Shown here piece after piece: positions 16,434 through 24,896 of a stretch of 64,000 nucleotides of DNA. Positions within the stretch are counted from its first letter, which is position 1; each line of letters starts with the position of its first letter. The position numbers and the translations under genes are program-made. Origin of the DNA: Akkermansia muciniphila (lineage in GTDB: Bacteria > Verrucomicrobiota > Verrucomicrobiia > Verrucomicrobiales > Akkermansiaceae); assembly GCA_945888515.1 (NCBI GenBank), contig CAMDAD010000013.1, positions 22,029 through 86,028 of the forward strand, in the 5' to 3' direction. The notes under the pieces were generated by a model. The model was not told the origin of the DNA. It saw nothing but the letters and a program-made list of their open reading frames with translations, and ran no database searches.

Positions 16434-18149
16434 ATGGACGCTGTTGCGATGAATGTTTCTAACATCCTGATGGCAAGTGGCGCGTCGGATATTTCGCCCT
16501 TGTTTGGTTTGCTGACGATGGTGCTGCTATTAGCGGTATTTGTATCGTTAGTGATGGCGCGGCTGCGGCAGAGTTTGTTGGTTGGCTATTTTCTCTGTGG
16601 CATTCTCATAGCGAATAGTGGCGTACCGGAGTGGTTGGGCATGGATACCAAGGGAGCCATCATCCCACAACTCGCGGAGCTGGGTATCGTGCTATTGATG
16701 TTCACGCTCGGCGTGGAGTTTTCGATCCGCGAGCTGCGTCATTTGTGGCGATTGGCTTTGTTTGGTGGCGGATTGCAAGTGGGGATCACGGCGTCGCTTG
16801 CAGGAGGCATCGCGGCGATTTACGGATGCCCTTGGGAGGAATGTTTGCTGATTGGCATCATCTTTGCGTTGAGCTCCACAGCGGTGTCGTTGAAGTCCTT
16901 TCAGGATCAGGGCATCAGCGGCAGCCCTGGTGCGAAGGCGGCCTTGGGAATCGCTCTGTTTCAGGACATACTCGTGATTGGTTTGTTCTTGGTGTTGCCG
17001 GCGTTGTTAGGTAACTCCGCTCAGTCAATGGGGCGGGAAATTGTGATTGCACTGCTCAAAGGGTCTGCCTTTCTTGCAGGCGCGGCTTTGTTAGGAAGAT
17101 TTGGCATCAATCCACTTTTGCATGCGGTGGCGAAAACCCGTAGCCGTGAGCTGTTTACTCTAACGATTATCGGCATGAGTGCCGGGGTGGCATACGCTGG
17201 GGGAGCCATGGATTTGAGCCTAGCGCTGGGTGCTTTTGCTGGTGGGCTGATGGTGAGTGAATCGATCTATAGCCATCGCATCATGACGGACATTCTGCCG
17301 TTCAAGGACTTATTCCTCACGATATTTTTTGTTTCGGTGGGACTGATGATCGATACGAATGAGGTTTGGGCGAATTTGTGGATCATTCTCGCGGGAACAC
17401 TGGTGATTTTTTCCGTTAAGTTCATCACGGTATTCGGTGTGGTGCGGCTGCTCCGACTCCCATTGCGCCCTGCGTTGCTGGCGGCGGCTAGCCTTGCGAG
17501 CGTGGGTGAGTTTTCGTTAGTGTTGATTCAAAAATCGAAAGAATACCGACCTTTTGATCCGTGGTTGGAGCAAACGATTTTGATCTGCACGGCGTTGGGT
17601 ATGGCGATGATTCCCGGCACGATGATTGCCACCGGTCCCTTCAGTGCTTGGTTGGAACGCAAGGGCTGGTTTCGTAGCAAACGCGTAACGCCTGGCACGC
17701 TCGACCTGAGTAGTTCGATCAAGGGGTTAGAGGATCATGCGATTATTTGTGGCTATGGTCCCGTGGGACAAGCGCTGCATCAGGCAATGCTCGGTGCGGG
17801 CGTAGAGTGCGTGGTTGTAGACCTCAATGCTGACACCGTAAGACAGCTGAAAAAACAAGGCTATCCTGTCTTATTTGGCGATGTCACTCATCCGGAGGCC
17901 CTAGCGCTGGCGAAAATCAAGCGCGCCCGTTTGATTGCCTTCACTTTCCCGCAGGTCCATGTCACTAAGCTGGCCATTCCTCTGGTGCAACAGGAAAATC
18001 CCACGATTCTCGTCCTGGCGCGCGCGAAATTTTCTACGGAGGCACTGGAGCTGAGCCTGATGGGCGCGCGGGTGATTCACGATGAAAATGAAAGCGCTCA
18101 GGCGATGGTCGATCTCGGCATGTGCGCCTATGAAAAACCACTGGTGTGA
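16434..18149 (+). CDS. Cation:proton antiporter CPA2 family with RCK/TrkA-N domain (KefB/YbaL type)
   Basis: 571 residues. The N-terminal 400 residues contain about twelve helices with the motifs L-L-M-F-T-L-G-V-E-F and A-L-S-S-T-A-V-S-L-K typical of KefB/KefC, where the exchange site lies. The C-terminal domain (about 425-570) starts I-I-C-G-Y-G-P-V-G-Q, a Rossmann nucleotide-binding fold of the TrkA-N/RCK type that gates potassium efflux. The start is uncertain: GTG 16380, ATG 16434 and ATG 16449 are in frame; 16434 is taken because earlier residues are not typical. It follows phoR after 56 bases and may be read in the same transcript. Confidence 0.85.
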   Translation: MDAVAMNVSNILMASGASDISPLFGLLTMVLLLAVFVSLVMARLRQSLLVGYFLCGILIANSGVPEWLGMDTKGAIIPQLAELGIVLLMFTLGVEFSIRELRHLWRLALFGGGLQVGITASLAGGIAAIYGCPWEECLLIGIIFALSSTAVSLKSFQDQGISGSPGAKAALGIALFQDILVIGLFLVLPALLGNSAQSMGREIVIALLKGSAFLAGAALLGRFGINPLLHAVAKTRSRELFTLTIIGMSAGVAYAGGAMDLSLALGAFAGGLMVSESIYSHRIMTDILPFKDLFLTIFFVSVGLMIDTNEVWANLWIILAGTLVIFSVKFITVFGVVRLLRLPLRPALLAAASLASVGEFSLVLIQKSKEYRPFDPWLEQTILICTALGMAMIPGTMIATGPFSAWLERKGWFRSKRVTPGTLDLSSSIKGLEDHAIICGYGPVGQALHQAMLGAGVECVVVDLNADTVRQLKKQGYPVLFGDVTHPEALALAKIKRARLIAFTFPQVHVTKLAIPLVQQENPTILVLARAKFSTEALELSLMGARVIHDENESAQAMVDLGMCAYEKPLV

Positions 18150-18156
18150 TGTTGTT

Positions 18157-18780
18157 TTATCGCGCGAAGAGTTCGCGGCAGAGCATGCAGGTTTTGCCAT
18201 TGCACCCACGGGCGGTGCAGTGTTCACGGCCGGCAAAAATGATTTGCAGGTGCAGTTGGTTCCATTTTTCGCGAGGAAACAGTTTTTTTAAATCCGCTTC
18301 TGTTTGCTCTACGGATTTGCCCGACGATAATTTCCAGCGCTTGGCGAGGCGGTGAATGTGGGTATCCACGGGAAACGCAGGCACGCCGAAAGCTTGTGCC
18401 ATGACGACCGATGCTGTTTTGTGTCCCACACCGGGTAATGATTCCAATGCCGCAAAGTCTTGAGGTACGACACCGTCGTGATGTTCCACCAGCAAGCGCG
18501 ATAGCTCAACAATGGCGTGACTCTTGCGCGGCGATAATCCACAGGGGCGGATGATTTCTCTGACTTTCTCTACGGGCACGCATCTCATGTCATGAGGGTT
18601 GTCGGCTAACGCAAACAGAGCGGGAGTGACGGTGTTCACTCGGGCATCTGTACACTGTGCCGAGAGCAAGACCGCGACTAAGAGGGTGTATGGGTCCTTG
18701 TGATCCAGCGGGATCGGTGTTTCCGGATACAGTTGCTCGAGGCGGTGGAGCAAGTAGGAAGCACGTTCTTTTTTGTTCAT
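18157..18780 (-). CDS. nth: Endonuclease III (DNA glycosylase/AP lyase) with atypical cysteine cluster
   Basis: 207 residues. The helix-hairpin-helix L-P-G-V-G-H-K-T-A-S-V-V carries the catalytic Lys, and P-V-D-T-H-I-H-R-L the catalytic Asp. The enzyme removes oxidised pyrimidines and nicks abasic sites in base excision repair. The C-terminus normally binds a 4Fe-4S cluster through C-x6-C-x2-C-x5-C. Here the cysteines are spaced C-x4-C-x4-C-x2-C and the protein ends six residues later, so the cluster is either differently built or absent. Its start overlaps the cstA stop by four bases, so the two are co-transcribed. Confidence 0.9.
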   Translation of the reverse strand: MNKKERASYLLHRLEQLYPETPIPLDHKDPYTLLVAVLLSAQCTDARVNTVTPALFALADNPHDMRCVPVEKVREIIRPCGLSPRKSHAIVELSRLLVEHHDGVVPQDFAALESLPGVGHKTASVVMAQAFGVPAFPVDTHIHRLAKRWKLSSGKSVEQTEADLKKLFPREKWNQLHLQIIFAGREHCTARGCNGKTCMLCRELFAR

Positions 18781-20819
18781 GAGGGATGAGTCTGATAGGC
18801 GCTTTCTTGAAGTTGCGCCACTTTTTTACCCGTCAATAGCAACCACCACTCGCGCGCGCAGCCGAGGATGATGGCGGTGACGAGAATCAAGAACAATCCC
18901 GTGATGCCGATGTCCACCCATGCGTTGGTGATCGCTTGCTCGCTGTAGTTCCTCTTCTCGGCACTCAGTGCCGTGCCAAGGAGAGTGCGGTGTTTTTCAA
19001 TTTCTGGCAAAAATCCTGCCGCTTTGGGCGAAAAGATTTTCATCCATCCCGCAATGAACGTGACGCAGGTCAGAAAGATCATGGGAACTACGGTGACAAG
19101 GCAATACTTGACCTTGCCCATCTTGATCAGAATGGTCGTGCCGAGGCAAAACGCGATGACGGCGAGCAGCTGATTCGAGATACCAAAAATCGGCCACAAG
19201 CTCTTGGCAATACCCTCAGGATCCTTCGCTCCCTGATAGAGTAGATAACCCCATGCCGAGACTAACAGAAAAGTCGAAATCACATTCGCGCCCCACGAGC
19301 CGGTTTCTTTGAGTTTTGGCACAAAAGTACCTAGAAAATCCTGTAATATAAAACGACCTACCCGCGTGCCGGCATCCAGTGTGGTGAGAATGAACAAAGC
19401 TTCGAACATGATGGCGAAGTGATACCACAGCGCCAGAGCGTCTTTTCCTTTGAAGACTTTCTCAAACATCACGGCCATGCCAACGGCAAAAGTAGGCGCT
19501 CCTCCGGCCTTGCCTATCATCGTCGGTTCCCGCAACTGCGTGGCAAGAGCGTTCATCTCATCCAGTGTCACGGCATAAGTTGGTCCGTAAGCGTTGATCT
19601 TGGCGAGTTGCATTTCCACTGCGATGGGGTCAGTAGGATCGATGGGTGAGTTGATGGCAAAATACTGACCGGGCGGCAAGGTGGAAGCGGCGATAATCGC
19701 CATCAGTGCCACCAGCATTTCTACCACCATGGCACCATATCCCACGAGCTTGATTTCCTTCTCGCGGGCTAACAATTTCGGTGTCGTGCCGGAAGAAATC
19801 AACGCATGAAAGCCACTTATGGCACCACAAGCAATGGTGATACAAACAAAGGGAAACACGGGGCCCGGCACAACAAACCCCGTGCCATTGATGAAGGGCG
19901 TGACCGCCGGCATCTGTAGCGGCGGTGCGAGAAAAACAATAAAAATCGCCAGCACTGCGACGGTGCCGAGTTTCATGAAGGTGCTGAGATAGTCGCGCGG
20001 TGCGAGAAGTAACCACACTGGCAGGACAGCCGCTGCGAATCCGTAAATCATAATCGCCCAGGCAACCGATGTCGTACTAAGCGTCAGTGCCGCATTCCAC
20101 GAGTCAGGCAAAAATTTTCCACCCACCACGGCGAAAAGCAAACCGATGACGCCAGCGATCGACACCGGAGTCACTCCCACTTTTCCCGACTTGATGGCCA
20201 ATCCCATGAGCATCGCTAGCGGAATCGTGCAAGTGATGGTGAACAACCCCCACGGCGAATGCGCCAGGGCTTTTGCGACCACTAGGCCCAGCACTGCGAG
20301 GATAATCGTCATGATGGCAAGCAGGCTAAACATCGCAATCAGTCCGACCACTGGATTGATTTCCTCTTTCAGCATTTGCCCTAATGACTTGCCGTCGCGG
20401 CGCATGGAGGCAAACAGAACGATCGCATCATGTACGCCGCCGCCGAGCGCCGCTCCGATCAAAATCCACAAGGTGCCCGGTAAGTATCCGAATTGCGCGG
20501 CGAGGACCGGCCCCACCAGCGGTCCAGGACCAGCGATAGCGGCGAAATGGTGGCCGAAGACGACCCACTTCGGTGTTGGCACGAAGTCCTTTCCATCCGC
20601 TCGGGTCACTGCTGCGGGAGCGCGCAGGTCATCGACAGTGAGCACTTTCGCGATCAGCCATGACGCATAGAACCGATATGCCACCGCAAAAGTACATACT
20701 CCTGCGATCACCAACCACAGCGAATTCACAGGCTCGCCGCGTGAAAATGCCGCTACCGCAACCGCCGCCGCACCCAGTAAGGAAATGCACAGCCACATCA
20801 GGAATTTCGCCAAGCGCAT
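18777..20819 (-). CDS. cstA: Carbon starvation protein CstA family (peptide/pyruvate transporter)
   Basis: 680 residues, close to the 700 of Escherichia coli CstA, with some sixteen helices. The conserved N-terminal block H-H-F-A-A-I-A-G-P-G-P-L-V-G-P (near 90-105), then G-G-G-V-H-D and F-H-A-L-I-S-S-G-T, identify the family. CstA and BtsT proteins import peptides or pyruvate in carbon-limited cells. Start at the ATG ending at 20819 was chosen because M-R-L-A-K-F opens the first helix; the frame is open for 32 more codons. No CstA-type regulator is adjacent. Confidence 0.92.
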   Translation of the reverse strand: MRLAKFLMWLCISLLGAAAVAVAAFSRGEPVNSLWLVIAGVCTFAVAYRFYASWLIAKVLTVDDLRAPAAVTRADGKDFVPTPKWVVFGHHFAAIAGPGPLVGPVLAAQFGYLPGTLWILIGAALGGGVHDAIVLFASMRRDGKSLGQMLKEEINPVVGLIAMFSLLAIMTIILAVLGLVVAKALAHSPWGLFTITCTIPLAMLMGLAIKSGKVGVTPVSIAGVIGLLFAVVGGKFLPDSWNAALTLSTTSVAWAIMIYGFAAAVLPVWLLLAPRDYLSTFMKLGTVAVLAIFIVFLAPPLQMPAVTPFINGTGFVVPGPVFPFVCITIACGAISGFHALISSGTTPKLLAREKEIKLVGYGAMVVEMLVALMAIIAASTLPPGQYFAINSPIDPTDPIAVEMQLAKINAYGPTYAVTLDEMNALATQLREPTMIGKAGGAPTFAVGMAVMFEKVFKGKDALALWYHFAIMFEALFILTTLDAGTRVGRFILQDFLGTFVPKLKETGSWGANVISTFLLVSAWGYLLYQGAKDPEGIAKSLWPIFGISNQLLAVIAFCLGTTILIKMGKVKYCLVTVVPMIFLTCVTFIAGWMKIFSPKAAGFLPEIEKHRTLLGTALSAEKRNYSEQAITNAWVDIGITGLFLILVTAIILGCAREWWLLLTGKKVAQLQESAYQTHPS

Positions 20820-20936
20820 GGCGCACCCTAAGAATTCTCTCTTCTTCAAGCAAGAAGGAAAGATGCCATGCTGCTTGCTTGGCAGGTGAGTGGAAATGTC
20901 GTAGTTTGTCTGCAATTAGTAACTCCCATCACTTCC

Positions 20937-22007
20937 ATGAGCCGATCCTTTTCACCGTCCTTAGCTCTTTGCCTCGCTGGCCTTTTCCTGGCCTCTCTCG
21001 TTCCGGCTTGCGCTGCAGGCGGTGCGGCGGAATGGCTCAAAAAACCCGCTGCATGGTTCGCCACAAAGGAGGCTCAAACCATCGCCTCACACATTCTCAC
21101 TTATCAAAGTGAACACGGTGGGTGGCCGAAAAATACCGACACAGTGAAGCGCCCGTATCAAGGAAAACGAAAAGATCTTAAGCCGACTTTCGACAACGGA
21201 GCCACCACGGATGAATTGCGTTTTCTAGGCCGCTGTCATCACGCGACTCCCAACGCAAGCTATCTGAAAGCCTTCCAGAGCGGGCTCGACTATATTTTGA
21301 TAGCCCAATACGCCAATGGCGGCTGGCCGCAGTATTATCCACTCAGCCATCAGTATCACCGCTATATCACTTTTAATGATGGATCGATGGTGCGCGTCAT
21401 GGAATTTTTGCGCGAAGTCAGTCGCGATCCGATCTACGGATTTCTCAGCGAGGCCTATCGGGAAAAAGCCGCCACCGCTTTTGATAAGGGAATCGCTTGC
21501 ATCCTGCGCTGCCAGATTCGTATCGACGGCAAACTTACCGTTTGGTGTGCTCAGCACGATGAAGTGACGCTTCAGCCGCGCATCGCTCGGTCATACGAGC
21601 TGGCGACTCTGAGCGGATCGGAATCCGTAGGCATCACACGATTGTTGATGAGTCTCGATAAACCCTCTGCCGAAGTGGTCCATGCGGTGGAGTCCGCCAT
21701 CGCCTGGTTCAAGTATTCCGCGCAACGCGGCATCCGCATTGAGACCATAAGCGATCCCAAGGCTCCTGGTGGCAAAGATAAAGTTGTGGTCAAAGATCCG
21801 AAAGCACCGCTGCTGTGGGCACGATTTTATGATTTGAAAAAGCAGCAACCCCTTTTCTGTGATCGAGACGGTATCCCGAAAAGCTCCTATTCCGCCATCG
21901 GTCATGAACGTCGTAATGGTTATGCATGGTATGGAAACTGGGCAAAATCATTAATCGAAAAAGACTATCCAATCTGGAAAAAAGAAGTATCAAAGGCGCG
22001 TCCTTGA
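20937..22007 (+). CDS. Secreted pectate lyase, family PL10
   Basis: 356 residues with a signal peptide (S-L-A-L-C-L-A-G-L-F-L-A-S-L-V-P-A-C-A-A). The mature enzyme has the PL10 hallmarks: H-G-G-W-P-K-N near 61-67, D-N-G-A-T-T-D near 86-92, G-G-W-P-Q-Y-Y-P, I-T-F-N-D-G-S-M, and the C-terminal catalytic segment W-C-A-Q-H-D-E plus R-S-Y-E-L. PL10 enzymes cleave polygalacturonate by calcium-dependent beta-elimination in the periplasm or outside the cell. Start chosen at ATG 20937, where the signal peptide begins, although the frame is open from 20868. It is divergent from cstA and has no pectin-utilisation partners nearby. Confidence 0.85.
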   Translation: MSRSFSPSLALCLAGLFLASLVPACAAGGAAEWLKKPAAWFATKEAQTIASHILTYQSEHGGWPKNTDTVKRPYQGKRKDLKPTFDNGATTDELRFLGRCHHATPNASYLKAFQSGLDYILIAQYANGGWPQYYPLSHQYHRYITFNDGSMVRVMEFLREVSRDPIYGFLSEAYREKAATAFDKGIACILRCQIRIDGKLTVWCAQHDEVTLQPRIARSYELATLSGSESVGITRLLMSLDKPSAEVVHAVESAIAWFKYSAQRGIRIETISDPKAPGGKDKVVVKDPKAPLLWARFYDLKKQQPLFCDRDGIPKSSYSAIGHERRNGYAWYGNWAKSLIEKDYPIWKKEVSKARP

Positions 22008-22109
22008 CTGTGGTATGTGTGCTTCGGCGATAGTTCCATAATCTACTCTTATTTTTCGTTTCCGCATTCTCCATTGCACATCCGTCATTTGCAGTTACTT
22101 TGAACGGAC

Positions 22110-22769
22110 GTGGAAAAGCATAGCGAACAGTCGCGCCTCGTGGTGCCAGAATGGTTGGATGAACTGCCTGCCAACGATCCGCGTGCCATCCGTTCGCGAA
22201 AGGAGCTGCGCTGGATCAATGCTCTGATGGGCAATGAGCGCTGGATTCTCACGCAACTGCAAAAACATCCTGATGCTGCGGCGAAGGGTGTGCTGGAACT
22301 GGGGGCGGGGGACGGGCACTTGTTACGGAAAATCCATGAGCGCTTTCCTCGCTATCGTGTCTGTGGCGCGGATCTGTTAGATCGACCGCTGCACCTACCG
22401 CAGGATATCGAATGGCGCACGGGCGACCTCACCACATTGACTCCGACGCAGGATTACGGCGTACTCGTAGCGAATTTATTTTTGCATCATTTTTGTGATG
22501 AGTCACTCGCATGGTTTGCTGCGTGGTTGCCGCATGTTTCGCTGGTGATCCTGAATGAGCCGCTGCGCAGTAGCCGTTCGCACTTTTGGGGGCGCTTGCT
22601 GCGCCCGTGGTTGCATGAGGTGACGCGGCATGACATGCATGTCAGTATCGATGCCGGATTTCTCCCAGGTGAATTACCACGCCTCTGGCATGCTCAACTG
22701 GGAGACTGGCACATCGAGGAAACAGAATCATGGCCGGGAGCCTGTCGCGGGGTATGGAGCAGGAAATGA
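22110..22769 (+). CDS. Class I SAM-dependent methyltransferase of the type III polyketide cluster
   Basis: 219 residues. The SAM-binding motif I is V-L-E-L-G-A-G-D-G-H (61-70), followed by G-A-D-L-L near 86 and a motif IV-like N-L-F-L-H-H-F. The start is a GTG at 22110. The stop overlaps the ATG of the flavoprotein gene by four bases (ATGA), and that gene in turn overlaps the polyketide synthase, so all three are translationally coupled. In such clusters the methyltransferase normally methylates an alkylresorcinol or quinone made by the synthase. Substrate here is inferred from context only. Confidence 0.82.
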   Translation: MEKHSEQSRLVVPEWLDELPANDPRAIRSRKELRWINALMGNERWILTQLQKHPDAAAKGVLELGAGDGHLLRKIHERFPRYRVCGADLLDRPLHLPQDIEWRTGDLTTLTPTQDYGVLVANLFLHHFCDESLAWFAAWLPHVSLVILNEPLRSSRSHFWGRLLRPWLHEVTRHDMHVSIDAGFLPGELPRLWHAQLGDWHIEETESWPGACRGVWSRK

Positions 22770-23782
22770 AATCTATTACCATCGCTGGCGGTGGTCTCGC
22801 GGGATTGGCTTTGGGCATTGCTCTGCGCCGCGTGGGTGTGCCGGTGACGCTGCATGAAGCACTGCGCTACCCGCGGCATCGCGTCTGTGGCGAGTTTATC
22901 TCGGGAGTGAGCGATGAAACTTTGGCCTTGTTAGGCATTGATGCGGCTCTGGCTCCCGCTCACAGACCGCAAGAGGTGCGCTGGTGGAGTGGGTCGGAGT
23001 TTCTCGGTCGATTTTCGCTTCCAGAACCAGCGCGCGCCATTTCCCGCTTCGCGTTGGATGAAGTGCTCAGTCGGCAATTGCGTGCGCATGGGGGCGTGAT
23101 TTGCCAAAATTCCCGCGTCACTCCCGTGCCAGCGGTCGGTCTGGTGTGGACCGCTGGACGTCGGCCCGCGAAGGGACCATGGATTGGCTTGAAGGCGCAT
23201 GTGCGCGCTGAGAAGCTCGATCATTCGTTAGAAATGCACCTCGGCTCTCAGGGCTACATCGGCCTCGTGGCTGTGGAAGATGGCTGGGTCAATGTCTGTG
23301 GTCTTTTTCGCGTAATCCCAGAACTTGCGCGCGGTTCGGAGCCACTGCTACTTTCCTACCTGCGGCACAATGGGCTGGAGGATCTCGCCACACGCTTGCA
23401 GCGGGTGACATGGCGGCAGCATTCAGAGAGTGCTGTTGCAGGATTTCGCCTTGGGCTTCAGTCGCCACTTCCCGGACTCATGAGTCTGGGAGACGCGCAC
23501 AGCATTATTGCGCCGTTTACGGGAAATGGCATGAGCATGGCGTTGGAGGCTGCCGCGCTTGCCGTCGGTCCTCTGCATCGCTACGCCAGTGGGGAGATTG
23601 ATTGGGAATCGGCGTGCGCACTCGTGCAGCAAACGACCCGAAGCTCTTTTGCCAAGCGGCTTTCACTCGCCGGCACTTGCCAAAGTCTGCTTCTGGCACC
23701 ATGGTTCCGCAGACCACTCGAAATCCTCGCCCGCGAACAATTGCTGCCGTTTTCTCTTCTCTTTTCTCACACCCGCCGCTGA
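22766..23782 (+). CDS. FAD-dependent oxidoreductase (aromatic hydroxylase/geranylgeranyl reductase-like)
   Basis: 338 residues. The N-terminal Rossmann motif [10 protein letters not shown] (8-17) ends with E34 and is followed by [11 protein letters not shown]. The second FAD motif [15 protein letters not shown] (about 237-251) is the GD element of PHBH-type monooxygenases. Start at 22766 is preferred over 22754 because AGGAA precedes it and it overlaps the methyltransferase stop. In the analogous SrsC, a flavoprotein hydroxylates a resorcinol to a quinol/quinone. It could alternatively be a reductase of the lipid chain. Confidence 0.82.
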   Translation: MKSITIAGGGLAGLALGIALRRVGVPVTLHEALRYPRHRVCGEFISGVSDETLALLGIDAALAPAHRPQEVRWWSGSEFLGRFSLPEPARAISRFALDEVLSRQLRAHGGVICQNSRVTPVPAVGLVWTAGRRPAKGPWIGLKAHVRAEKLDHSLEMHLGSQGYIGLVAVEDGWVNVCGLFRVIPELARGSEPLLLSYLRHNGLEDLATRLQRVTWRQHSESAVAGFRLGLQSPLPGLMSLGDAHSIIAPFTGNGMSMALEAAALAVGPLHRYASGEIDWESACALVQQTTRSSFAKRLSLAGTCQSLLLAPWFRRPLEILAREQLLPFSLLFSHTRR

Positions 23783-24801
23783 TGTATCTGCTCTCACTCG
23801 CCTCCGCCACACCTGCCACGACCTTATCACAAGTCGATTGTTTTTCGCTCATACGGAATAGCGACTGGTTCGCCGCTTGCTCGTCAAAAGCTCAGCAGTT
23901 GTTAGAAAAAGTCATGCTCGGACCATCGGGCATCCAGACCCGTCATTACGCTACGGACGACCTTGTGCGGTTGTTTTCGTCGGATGCCCAGCAGCTAAAC
24001 GAAACCTTCGAACGCGAGGCCCCTCGCCTAGCAGTAGCCGCGCTTGAGAGTGCGCTCAGCCGCGCAGGTCTGCATGCTACGGATCTCGATGCCGTCTTTC
24101 TCTGCACCTGTACCGGGTATCTCTGTCCCGGCGTCAGTTCTCATGTCGCGGAGCTCGGAGGATTGCGCGATGATGTTTATCTATGTGATCTCGTCGGTCT
24201 CGGATGCGGTGCGGCCATTCCCACCATGCGTGCGGCCCATGGCTACCTCGCTGCTCACCCGCAGGCGAAGGTGGCGGTGATTGCAGTGGAAATTTGTTCC
24301 GCTGCCTTTTTTGTCAACCATGATCCTGGCGTGCTGATCAGTCTGTGTCTTTTCGGCGATGGCGCCTCTGCTTCGATTTGGACAGGAGAAGGGAGCCCCG
24401 GCCAATGGCAGGCCGGTCACTTTACTACGATGCATCGACCAGAACATCGGGAAAAAATCCGTTTTCGCAATGATCAGGGGAAACTGAAAAACCAGCTGCA
24501 TCGGACGGTGCCACAGCTCGCTGGGGAAGCAGTCGCGGCGCTCTATCATCGCCGCAGCGCCGATCCCGATCAGGTCATCGCTCATTCCGGTGGCCGCGAT
24601 GTTATCGAGGCTCTCGAAAATGTGTTGCCTTTTACGTTAGATGAGACACGTGCTGTTTTCGCTCGCTGTGGCAATATGAGCAGCCCCTCCGTTCTGATGG
24701 CCCTCGAGCAGCGCCTTGCTAGCCCGCAGCCGGATCAGCGCTATTGGCTTACCGCCTTCGGTGCCGGCTTCGCCGCTCACGCCTGTGAGCTCTGGCGTTG
24801 A
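23782..24801 (+). CDS. Type III polyketide synthase (chalcone/stilbene synthase family)
   Basis: 339 residues with the full catalytic triad: Cys142 in D-L-V-G-L-G-C-G-A, His268 in I-A-H-S-G-G and Asn298 in C-G-N-M-S-S-P-S. The family condenses an acyl starter with malonyl-CoA units without an acyl carrier protein. Bacterial members with lipid-chain starters make alkylresorcinols or alkylpyrones. The ATG at 23782 shares one base with the flavoprotein stop (TGATG). The protein ends A-H-A-C-E-L-W-R, as expected. An upstream open frame to 23602 overlaps the flavoprotein gene and is not used. Product unknown, phenolic lipid likely. Confidence 0.9.
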   Translation: MYLLSLASATPATTLSQVDCFSLIRNSDWFAACSSKAQQLLEKVMLGPSGIQTRHYATDDLVRLFSSDAQQLNETFEREAPRLAVAALESALSRAGLHATDLDAVFLCTCTGYLCPGVSSHVAELGGLRDDVYLCDLVGLGCGAAIPTMRAAHGYLAAHPQAKVAVIAVEICSAAFFVNHDPGVLISLCLFGDGASASIWTGEGSPGQWQAGHFTTMHRPEHREKIRFRNDQGKLKNQLHRTVPQLAGEAVAALYHRRSADPDQVIAHSGGRDVIEALENVLPFTLDETRAVFARCGNMSSPSVLMALEQRLASPQPDQRYWLTAFGAGFAAHACELWR

Positions 24802-24896
24802 AGAGAGCGGATGGCAGCAAGACGTCTTTTTACGTGATGGAAAACAGGTATGATTCCTCGACAAATCTGCATGAAACCTGCTTACCCTGAGGGCGG

